Under the pieces are notes generated by a model. The model made no database searches. It saw only the letters and a list, made by a program, of their open reading frames with translations, and had not been told where the DNA came from. Positions 1 to 6,320 of a stretch of DNA of 10,512 bases are shown piece by piece. Each line of letters begins with the position of its first letter. Position 1 is the first letter of the stretch. A program made the position numbers and the translations under genes. The DNA comes from Spartobacteria bacterium (lineage in GTDB: Bacteria > Verrucomicrobiota > Verrucomicrobiae > Chthoniobacterales > UBA6821): positions 1,165-11,676 of the forward strand of contig PLEU01000174.1 in the NCBI GenBank assembly GCA_003136515.1. Reading direction: 5' to 3'.

Positions 1-1446
1 GATTCCGACTGCATGGTCGACCGCGACTGGATTTATTTCCTCGTCCACACCCTCCTCTCCTCCGACTTCGCCGCCGTCGGCGGCCCAAATATTTCCCCGC
101 CAGCGCAAAGTTGGCAGCAGGCCTGCGTGGCGGCGGCCCCTGGCGGACCGAGCCATGTCCTACTCACTGATGTGGTTGCCGAGCATATCCCAGGCTGCAA
201 TATGGCGTTTCATCGTTGGGCATTCGAGAAGGCAGGGGGATTCGATCCCGAATACCGCAAGGCTGGCGATGACGTCGATTTCTGCTGGCGTCTTCAGCAG
301 GAGGGTGAAGTCATCGCCTTCAGTCCATCGGCCATAGTATGGCACTATCGGCGTTTTACTCTAAAGGCTTTCCGCAAGCAGCAGGAGGGCTATGGAGAGG
401 CCGAATCACTCCTACGCTTTAAACATCTTGTTTTCTTCGGTCCCACCGGTACGGCAAAGTGGAAGGGGCAGGTCTATGGAGCACCACGCTTCACTTGGTT
501 GATTAATCAGCCTGTAATCTATCACGGAGTCTTTGGTGAGGGCCTCTTCCAGTGCATTTATCCGACGCCGCAGTCGGAACTTGCCGCTTATCTAAGCAGC
601 ATTGAGTGGGTCACCCTCACCGTCTTCCTTTTCCTGCTTTCCCTTCCTTTCCCGACACTTCGGATCGTGGCCTATCTGATGTTCGGCGGCACCTTCTTGG
701 TTGCGCTTTCCTACATGATCCATGCCAAATTAGAGCCCCGATTCGACACGATCAGGGCGCGGCTTTTGGTCGCATTCCTCGCACTCTCGCAGCCGCTCGT
801 CCGCGGGTGGGCCCGCTACTTCACCTGGTTAAAATACAAGCAAACCCCCGAATCAGTCATTGCGGCCAAAGAAAAAGATTTCGTTCCTAGCAAGATCAGG
901 AGCCTCTCGAAACTGGTATTCTGGAACGAGGAGGGAAAAGGACGCGAAGCACTTCTTTCCTCCGTGGTGGAAGCTCTTGAGACAGAGGGTTGGAGCTATT
1001 CCATCGACACGGGTTGGAAAGAATGGGATGTGCAAATCTACGGCAGCTTCTGGTGGGGAGTGCGGCTCAGAAGCGTGACCGAATACCATGGCGGTCCAAA
1101 GTGCCTGACACGGGCCGGCCTCTCCACGCGCATGGTGGCAACCACCTTCTTGGCCAACTTCCTCCTCATCAGTTTTATGATCTACTGGGGTGCCACCGAC
1201 CATGAAATGACCTGGGTCGCTGCCCTCTACGCGGTCATCCTTTTCATCATCTGGTCACGTGGCTATCGACTAAAAAAACGCGTCGCCCGGCTGGTTGAGG
1301 CGGCTGGCCAGAGATGTGGGCTTGTACGCGTTGATCCCAAGAAAGGGAATCGCCCTCCAACGATGATGCCGTTGGGTGCCGGGACCGATGAATCGACCAG
1401 TGAAGGCGCTATCTCGGTCTCTCCCCAAATCTCACCGCAGGGCTGA
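1..1446 (+). CDS. Membrane-anchored family 2 glycosyltransferase, 5' partial
   Basis: The reading frame is open from base 1, so the true start lies upstream. The first in-frame ATG (base 13) falls inside the catalytic domain and is not the start. The first codons read DSDC, the DxD motif that binds the nucleotide-sugar/metal in GT-A enzymes. Counting from the Met at base 13, GCNMAF at 61-66 is the usual acceptor-side segment, and GDDVDF at 85-90 followed by CWRL is the catalytic-base region. Hydrophobic stretches near 199-217, 221-236, 375-392 and 397-414 suggest membrane anchoring. Between the two pairs lies a cytoplasmic-looking module (about 305-372) containing WDVQIYG and a later EYHGG. 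Its likely role is transfer of a sugar from an activated donor to a cell-surface glycan or lipid. Donor and acceptor cannot be told. It ends 44 bases before miaB. The family call is secure and the specificity is unknown. Confidence 0.85.
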   Translation, partial: DSDCMVDRDWIYFLVHTLLSSDFAAVGGPNISPPAQSWQQACVAAAPGGPSHVLLTDVVAEHIPGCNMAFHRWAFEKAGGFDPEYRKAGDDVDFCWRLQQEGEVIAFSPSAIVWHYRRFTLKAFRKQQEGYGEAESLLRFKHLVFFGPTGTAKWKGQVYGAPRFTWLINQPVIYHGVFGEGLFQCIYPTPQSELAAYLSSIEWVTLTVFLFLLSLPFPTLRIVAYLMFGGTFLVALSYMIHAKLEPRFDTIRARLLVAFLALSQPLVRGWARYFTWLKYKQTPESVIAAKEKDFVPSKIRSLSKLVFWNEEGKGREALLSSVVEALETEGWSYSIDTGWKEWDVQIYGSFWWGVRLRSVTEYHGGPKCLTRAGLSTRMVATTFLANFLLISFMIYWGATDHEMTWVAALYAVILFIIWSRGYRLKKRVARLVEAAGQRCGLVRVDPKKGNRPPTMMPLGAGTDESTSEGAISVSPQISPQG

Positions 1447-1490
1447 TAGCTACTGGCGGCACGTCTCCCAAAGGTTTAGAATCATCAATT

Positions 1491-2912
1491 ATGTCCAGTG
1501 TCTTTATCAAGACTTACGGTTGCCAGATGAACGAGCGGGACTCCGAACAGGTCGCCCGTGACCTTCAGAATCGGGGTCACAAACTTGTTGGGACTGAGAG
1601 TGAGGCCGACGTCATCCTTCTCAACACCTGCAGCGTACGTGAAATGGCAGAGCGCAAGGCAATCGGCAAGATGGGTATGTTGCGCAAACTTCGCAGGGAA
1701 AAACCTCAGCTTGTTCTCGGCTACATGGGCTGCATGGCACAGCGTCTTGGAGAGACACTCAGAGCAACCTCTCCCCATATCGATTTGGTGGTAGGCACGC
1801 AGAAATTCCACCGCGTCGCCGACTACGTTGAAGAGGCTATCCAGAAGCGTGAGGCCGCCTATGCCATTACGGATATCGCCGAACTTGGAAGCGTCATCCA
1901 GCACACATCGTTGGTTACACCCATCGTCGATATCGCTCCGGAAACCGGCTCTCAGAACACAATCCGGGATCATCTAGCTGGGCAGATCAAGGAAGCTGCA
2001 TCCTTCATCTCCATCATGCAGGGCTGCAACATGCACTGCACCTTCTGTATCGTCCCCTCCACCCGTGGTGAAGAAAGGGGACGTCCCATCACTGACATTG
2101 TTGCCGAGGCGCACACACTAGTTGAACGCGGCACACGAGAAGTGACGCTCCTCGGCCAGATCGTGAATCTCTACGGCCGTCATGAGTTTCCCAAGATCGG
2201 TGGCAAAAGCCCCTTTGTTCAACTCATCGAAGCGCTGCATCAAGTGGATGGGCTGGATCGGATCCGCTTCACCTCCCCCCACCCCATGGGATTCCGCAAG
2301 GACTTAGTGGAGTGCTTTGGCCGGCTACCGAAGCTGATGGAACATGTCCACCTTCCAGTGCAGTCGGGCTCTGATCGCATTCTCAGGGCAATGCATCGCC
2401 CTTACACGTCCGCCTCGTATCGGAAGCTTGTTTCTAATCTGCGCGACAGCAGGCCCGGGATCGCCATCACCACCGACATCATAGTCGGGTTCCCCGGGGA
2501 GACAGAGGAGGACTATCAGGCCAGCCGCGATCTCGCGGAAGAAATCGGTTTCGATGGGGCCTTCATTTTTCGTTACTCACAGCGTGGTGACACACCAGCT
2601 GCAGAAATGGGCGATCAAATCCCCGAGTCCGTGAAGGAGGTGCGCAATCAGGATCTTCTCTCGGTGGTGAATGCTTCCGCCTCACGTCATCTTGATGCGT
2701 GTGTTGGCACGCGTCAGGAGATCCTCTGCGAGGGGCCAAGTCGCAACGATCCAAGGCGACTGTCAGGGCGCACCCGCACCAACAAGATTGTTATTTTCGA
2801 GGGTGGCAGCCGATTTTATGGTGAAATATTTGACGTGGCGATCACCTCGGCCAGTGCTTCGACCCTCTACGGCGACCCCGCCATTCACGGGGAAACATCA
2901 TCCCTCGAATGA
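1491..2912 (+). CDS. miaB: tRNA-2-methylthio-N6-dimethylallyladenosine synthase MiaB
   Basis: This radical SAM methylthiotransferase adds the 2-methylthio group to i6A37 of tRNAs reading UNN codons. At 473 residues it has the usual family length and all three domains. The N-terminal UPF0004 domain carries the three auxiliary-cluster cysteines C11 (TYGCQMN), C47 (LNTCSVRE) and C81 (GYMGCMAQR). The radical SAM core has CxxxCxxC at C179, C183 and C186, followed by STRGEE. A C-terminal TRAM-type RNA-binding region lies at about 385-455. The start is well placed because TYGCQMN normally lies within about ten residues of the N-terminus. Only a weak AAAGG lies 16 bases upstream. One oddity is GQIVN at 222-226, where MiaB proteins usually have GQNVN. 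The stop codon overlaps the rex start in ATGA, which implies translational coupling. The MiaB call over the related RimO and MtaB rests on the cysteine contexts and length. Confidence 0.95.
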   Translation: MSSVFIKTYGCQMNERDSEQVARDLQNRGHKLVGTESEADVILLNTCSVREMAERKAIGKMGMLRKLRREKPQLVLGYMGCMAQRLGETLRATSPHIDLVVGTQKFHRVADYVEEAIQKREAAYAITDIAELGSVIQHTSLVTPIVDIAPETGSQNTIRDHLAGQIKEAASFISIMQGCNMHCTFCIVPSTRGEERGRPITDIVAEAHTLVERGTREVTLLGQIVNLYGRHEFPKIGGKSPFVQLIEALHQVDGLDRIRFTSPHPMGFRKDLVECFGRLPKLMEHVHLPVQSGSDRILRAMHRPYTSASYRKLVSNLRDSRPGIAITTDIIVGFPGETEEDYQASRDLAEEIGFDGAFIFRYSQRGDTPAAEMGDQIPESVKEVRNQDLLSVVNASASRHLDACVGTRQEILCEGPSRNDPRRLSGRTRTNKIVIFEGGSRFYGEIFDVAITSASASTLYGDPAIHGETSSLE

Positions 2913-3577
2913 TGAGACGTGCTTCAGGAAAGAAGAGCGTGATCGCTCCTCACTCTGTTCTCCATCCCGTTGCAGACATACCCCGTAAGACCGTTTACCG
3001 ACTATCGCTCTATCTTCGCTGCCTCGGCCTTATGGTGGCCAGACAGGAGAGCATTGTTTCATCCGCTGCTCTCGCAAGCGTTGCGGGTGTCCAACCTGCA
3101 CAACTTAGGAAGGATCTCGCCTTCTGTGGCCCACTCGGCAAGAGAGGTAGCGGTTATGAAGTCGTCGTACTCAGAAACCGGCTTGAGGAAATATTGGGAC
3201 GCGCCAGTCTCCAGCCAGTCATTCTAGTGGGCACGGGCAATCTCGGGATGGCGCTACTGAGATACAAAGGTTTTGCTAGGGAGGGATTTGAAATTGTCTC
3301 TGCGTTTGATCTTCAGCCTCAGAAGGCCGCCGACGGCAATATCCCAGTCCAGAGCATGAAGCGTCTCGCCCCGGTAATCAAACGGCGTGAAGTCAGGATG
3401 GCCATCCTCTGCGTGCCCGGAACCGCCGCTCAACAGGTCGCGGAACAGTTGGTCGAGGCCGGAATTCATGCCATCTTGAACTTTTCGCCGGCGCTCCTCC
3501 ACCTTCCGGACACGGTCGCCGTCAATAATGTCAACCTCGCCATTGAGTTGGAAAATTTGAGTTACTTTGCACGATGA
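2909..3577 (+). CDS. rex: Redox-sensing transcriptional repressor Rex
   Basis: Rex is a homodimeric repressor that binds operators when NADH/NAD+ is low and leaves DNA when NADH binds. It usually controls fermentation and respiration genes. The N-terminal winged helix covers about residues 24-90, including YRLSLYLR at 30-37 and QLRKDLAFCG plus GKRGSGY at 66-83, all close to the family pattern. The Rossmann NAD(H) domain follows, with GTGNLG at 108-113 and an acidic residue at the second strand end (FDLQP, 133-137). The C-terminal swap helix is present (NLAIELENLSYF). R31 and Y119 of the known Arg-Tyr-Asp switch appear conserved, but the Asp position reads N209. The N-terminus is about 15 residues longer than usual. 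A GTG at 2939 with an upstream purine-rich site is an alternative start. The gene overlaps miaB and the Ogg-like gene by four bases each. The family call is firm. Confidence 0.93.
   Translation: MMRRASGKKSVIAPHSVLHPVADIPRKTVYRLSLYLRCLGLMVARQESIVSSAALASVAGVQPAQLRKDLAFCGPLGKRGSGYEVVVLRNRLEEILGRASLQPVILVGTGNLGMALLRYKGFAREGFEIVSAFDLQPQKAADGNIPVQSMKRLAPVIKRREVRMAILCVPGTAAQQVAEQLVEAGIHAILNFSPALLHLPDTVAVNNVNLAIELENLSYFAR
2926..2941 (+). promoter_or_regulatory. Possible ribosome binding site and alternative GTG start for rex
   Basis: AGGAAAGAAG at 2926-2935 lies just before an in-frame GTG at 2939-2941. AGGA to GTG is 9 bases, a normal spacing. Starting there would remove ten residues and give a Rex nearer the usual length. 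The ATG at 2909 instead has only a weak GGGGAA 14 bases upstream, but it overlaps the miaB stop and could be used by reinitiation. The sequence alone does not decide between them. Confidence 0.3.
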
Positions 3578-4521
3578 GCAAAAGATCAACATCTGTTGAA
3601 GGTGCCTTGGAATGCCCTGAGTTTGATCTTCGGAAGACTTTGGAAAGTGGCCAGACGTTTCATTGGGTCCCGCAGGATGACGGTTACGTCGGTTGTATCG
3701 GTTCGACCCCCCTTTTTGTGAGGCAAAACGGAAATCTCCTTCATTACCGTGGAAGTGATCCGGAACTTCCATGCCTGCTCCATCACTACTTCGCATTCGA
3801 TCATGATTTGAGGGTGATTCGTGAAAGCTGTGCCCACCATAATATCTCCCATAAGGCGTCCCTTGCTTGCCGGGGACTGAGAATCATGCGCCAACCGCAT
3901 TGGGAATGCTTGGCCTCCTTCATTCTCTCACCGATGAAGCAGGTTGCCCATATCAAGCAGATGAGTCTCGCCCTGCGCCAGACCTATGGAGATAAGCTCG
4001 CCGGATTCCCTATCCCTGCGTTCCCGAAGGCCTCGGTGCTTGCATCAGCCTCCGAGGCGGGACTGCGATCCTGCGGCCTTGGATTTCGTGCTGGAAATTT
4101 GCTCCGCACAGCACGGCTTGTCCACGAGGGAAAATTTGACCCTGTCGCCCTCACAAGCCTTAGTACCAGTGAGGCCCGAATGGCACTCTGCTCCCTCCCG
4201 GGCATCGGCCGGAAAGTGGCCAACTGTATCCTGCTATTTGCCTATGAACGTCTGGAAGCAGTTCCTGTTGATGTGTGGATCGGCCGCATCCTTACCTCCT
4301 TCAGCTCTCAGAAAGCGCTTGGTTCGACCCCTGAAAAGCTCGAACGCTATGGCGAGAAACTCCTCGGGCCCTATGCGGGCTATATCCAGCAATATCTCTT
4401 CCATCAGGCGCGCACCGGGAACCTTCGGCTTCCCAAAATCGCTACCCGCACGCCCAAATCGCCGGCACCCGCCACTCCGCCTGCTCCCGTGGCATCGCTG
4501 AGAAAGATTGCGGTGGCATGA
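3574..4521 (+). CDS. 8-oxoguanine DNA glycosylase/AP lyase, Ogg1-like
   Basis: This is a HhH-GPD superfamily base-excision enzyme that would remove 8-oxoguanine from DNA and nick the abasic site. The N-terminal domain contains FDLRKTLESGQTFHW (17-31), the standard OGG_N opening. The helix-hairpin-helix reads LPGIGRKVANC (208-218), with K214 matching the catalytic lysine of human OGG1 (K249). PVDVW at 231-235 supplies D233, matching D268. GLGFRA at 168-173 aligns with human GLGYRA. The human cytosine-contact residues N149 and R154 align with M121 and H126 here, and Y203 aligns with F171. This resembles the relaxed-specificity clostridial enzyme more than the eukaryotic ones. At 315 residues it ends in an Ala/Pro-rich tail (about 288-315) absent from typical relatives. 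The ATG overlaps the rex stop, and its own stop overlaps the tonB start. No Shine-Dalgarno is evident, consistent with coupled translation. Confidence 0.88.
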   Translation: MSKRSTSVEGALECPEFDLRKTLESGQTFHWVPQDDGYVGCIGSTPLFVRQNGNLLHYRGSDPELPCLLHHYFAFDHDLRVIRESCAHHNISHKASLACRGLRIMRQPHWECLASFILSPMKQVAHIKQMSLALRQTYGDKLAGFPIPAFPKASVLASASEAGLRSCGLGFRAGNLLRTARLVHEGKFDPVALTSLSTSEARMALCSLPGIGRKVANCILLFAYERLEAVPVDVWIGRILTSFSSQKALGSTPEKLERYGEKLLGPYAGYIQQYLFHQARTGNLRLPKIATRTPKSPAPATPPAPVASLRKIAVA

Positions 4522-5609
4522 CGGCTCCAAGAACAAAAAGTTCGCCGGGTAAAACCAGAGGCGCTGAGGAACGCAGAGAGCGGTTCTCTTTCCTGCTTCT
4601 CATTTCCCTGATCCTCCACGTCATCTTGATTCTGCTGCTGGCGCTTTTCTTTACAAAAAGGGCGGAGGAGGCCGACCATAAATCAAAGAACTCTTCACAA
4701 CCTCCACCTCCAGAAGTCACTCTGGAAATACCCCCCCCCGCCACTCCGGAACGCCCGATTGTTGAAGCGCACACGGCATCTGATAAAACCCCTCTGAATG
4801 CCCCCTTTCAGTCCGATCAGAATACGGAAGCTGCCAGTGAGCTTCCGTCCACCGGCTCGGCACCTGTTCCGACAGAGGAGGGAGTCAAACAACCAGGGCT
4901 TGAACTTCAGACCCAGCAGTATACGCCGGGAGAAAAGGCATCGGCATCAAACGGCAATCCCGCGCATCCTGCAGCCCCGCCTTCCACGTCATCTCCGGCA
5001 AGCCCGCCCCAAAAGCAACAACAGCAGAAACCAGCTCCCACGCCAGCACCAAAATCAGGCGCTACGCCGCAGCCTACCCCGCTGATTCCCCCTCCACCCA
5101 ACAACGTAAAACTTCTCGAACTTCCCACTCAGCCAACGCCCGGCAACTCACTGAACCAGCCGACAGCCGCACAACATCCACCTCAAGAGGTATCGCCGCC
5201 CGCAACCCCAGGCACCACTGGGCCGAAGAAGGGATACGAGCCCGAAACGCGGCAAACGGTTCTCATGGGCAGCATCTCAAATCGTGGGCGATCCTCAGTG
5301 GCGGCAATAGCAACGCCGCTTGGGCGATATCACAAAATCGTCGCCGACGCGATTGGCTCACGCTGGTATTACTACGTCAACGAACAGATGGGCCTGCTCA
5401 GTATCGGTACCGTCAGTGTCCGTTTCGATGTAACATCCGCCGGCAGAATCACGGAACTTCATGTCGTTTCAAGCAATAGCAATGAGTCTTTGACTGATTG
5501 CAGCCTCCGTTCGATCATGGATGCCAAGCTTCCCCCGATTCCGCCGGACCTCGCCGCGACACTGAGAAACGGCAGTCTGGAAATCGACTATAGCTTCACC
5601 ATTTACTAA
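4518..5609 (+). CDS. TonB/TolA-like energy-transducing envelope protein
   Basis: TonB-type proteins span the periplasm and pass proton-motive energy from an ExbB-ExbD motor to outer-membrane receptors. This one is 363 residues long. After a basic cytoplasmic stretch comes a single membrane helix at about 23-46 that contains S30xxxH34, the SxxxH signature of TonB that couples to ExbB/ExbD. Residues about 60-240 are a Pro/Gln/Ser/Thr-rich spacer with several polyproline runs. A conserved-looking segment, SISNRGRSS (252-260) then ATPLGRYHKIVADAIGSRWY (265-284), leads into a C-terminal TonB-like domain (VSVRFDVTSAGRITELHV, then a Ser/Asn stretch and SIMDAKLPPIPPDL). The ATG overlaps the preceding gene's stop. 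The exbB-like gene follows 12 bases later. A nine-C tract lies within the spacer region. I cannot separate a TonB role from a TolA role on sequence alone. SxxxH and the C-terminal layout favour TonB. Confidence 0.8.
   Translation: MTAPRTKSSPGKTRGAEERRERFSFLLLISLILHVILILLLALFFTKRAEEADHKSKNSSQPPPPEVTLEIPPPATPERPIVEAHTASDKTPLNAPFQSDQNTEAASELPSTGSAPVPTEEGVKQPGLELQTQQYTPGEKASASNGNPAHPAAPPSTSSPASPPQKQQQQKPAPTPAPKSGATPQPTPLIPPPPNNVKLLELPTQPTPGNSLNQPTAAQHPPQEVSPPATPGTTGPKKGYEPETRQTVLMGSISNRGRSSVAAIATPLGRYHKIVADAIGSRWYYYVNEQMGLLSIGTVSVRFDVTSAGRITELHVVSSNSNESLTDCSLRSIMDAKLPPIPPDLAATLRNGSLEIDYSFTIY
4731..4739 (+). repeat. Nine-base poly-C tract inside tonB-like gene
   Basis: Nine consecutive C bases encode P72-P74, after the membrane helix and before the C-terminal domain. 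A slip by one or two bases would frameshift the gene and remove the domain that contacts receptors. It could be a contingency tract or a sequencing-error hotspot. The present length keeps the frame open. Confidence 0.95.
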
Positions 5610-5621
5610 GCGATCCCTCCC

Positions 5622-6263
5622 ATGCCCACTAACCCACTTTTTGTCGCCGAACTTCCGGGGTTTCTTGAATTTTTCATCCGAGGCGGCTTCTTCATGGCCG
5701 TGCTCGTGGTGCTCTCCGTTTTTTCACTCGCGATCATTCTCCAGCGAGCCCTTGTACTCCGGCTCAATCGAGTCCTTCCACCCGCGGTTCTCAAGACAGT
5801 CGGCGCCTATAAATCTGGCGCACCCATTGATCCGCTCCAACGGGTTCTTAATTCCGAACCCTCACCTCTTTCCCGGGTGCTGACCACTCTGATCCAACAC
5901 AGGGACTGGCCCCGGGCCGAGGCGCTTGATGCCATCCAGATCCGTGCGCGCCATGAGATTTCACGCTTGGAGGCAGGCCTCGTTTTTCTTGAGATCACCA
6001 CGGGAATTTCGCCCCTGCTAGGGCTCCTTGGGACTTTGTCCGGCCTTGTGGGCATCTTTGCCAATATTGGCGATCACGGGGATCCCAAGATGGTGGCCAG
6101 TGGCATCTCGCAGGCATTGAATTGTACCATTGTAGGACTCGGCGTTGCCGTCCCCAATCTGATCGCATACAACTATTTCACGAGACGTGTTGAAATAGTC
6201 TCCATCGAACTGGAATCCCTAACCACCGACCTCATGACAAAGCTCTCTCTTGGAAAGAGATGA
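5622..6263 (+). CDS. MotA/TolQ/ExbB-family proton channel subunit
   Basis: ExbB/TolQ proteins form the pentameric inner-membrane ring of a proton-driven motor that works with ExbD/TolR and a TonB/TolA partner. The 213 residues show the family layout: a first membrane helix at about 20-42, a cytoplasmic loop with ARHEISRLEAGLVFLE (109-124), a second helix with SPLLGLLGTLSGLVGIF (130-146), and a third with GISQALNCTIVGLGVAVP (161-178) followed by YNYF. T138 and T169 match the pore threonines T148 and T181 of E. coli ExbB. The pore glutamate E176 aligns with Q164. The gene sits 12 bases after the tonB-like gene with no clear ribosome binding site, so it is probably translated from the same transcript. 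No ExbD/TolR gene follows; the next gene is a glycosidase. I cannot distinguish ExbB from TolQ, but the TonB neighbour favours ExbB. Confidence 0.88.
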   Translation: MPTNPLFVAELPGFLEFFIRGGFFMAVLVVLSVFSLAIILQRALVLRLNRVLPPAVLKTVGAYKSGAPIDPLQRVLNSEPSPLSRVLTTLIQHRDWPRAEALDAIQIRARHEISRLEAGLVFLEITTGISPLLGLLGTLSGLVGIFANIGDHGDPKMVASGISQALNCTIVGLGVAVPNLIAYNYFTRRVEIVSIELESLTTDLMTKLSLGKR

Positions 6264-6270
6264 TACCCGG

Positions 6271-6292
6271 ATTTGCACTGTTCTGTGCGAAT
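6271..6292 (+). promoter_or_regulatory. Inverted repeat between exbB-like and GH27 genes
   Basis: ATTTGCAC at 6271-6278 and GTGCGAAT at 6285-6292 form an inverted repeat with seven of eight positions complementary, the eighth being a G-T wobble, around a six-base centre. It begins seven bases after the exbB-like stop and ends 28 bases before the glycosidase start. As RNA it is an 8-bp hairpin, but what follows (TTGATAGG) is not a U-tract, so a strong intrinsic terminator is unlikely. As DNA it has the shape of a dimeric repressor operator. Its geometry recalls Rex operators (two seven-base arms around a short spacer), but the arms do not match the usual TTGTGAA. Confidence 0.4.
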
Positions 6293-6320
6293 TTGATAGG
6301 CCTCGCCGTAAAGTCACTCT

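Noticed and set aside
13..15. ATG at base 13 as the start of the glycosyltransferase
   Set aside because: The DxD motif lies immediately upstream in frame and the N-terminal half of the GT-A fold would be missing. The gene begins before the window.
1485..1973. 162-codon minus-strand frame over the start of miaB
   Set aside because: It is fully overlapped by the miaB cysteine-containing N-terminal domain and has no supporting signal.
3254..3796. 180-codon minus-strand frame across the rex/ogg junction
   Set aside because: Both plus-strand genes have conserved motifs across this stretch. The minus product looks like random basic sequence.
6293..6314. Promoter for the glycosidase from TTGATA (6293-6298) and TAAAGT (6309-6314)
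   Set aside because: The spacing is only 10 bases and the second box is poor, so this is not a credible sigma-70 promoter.
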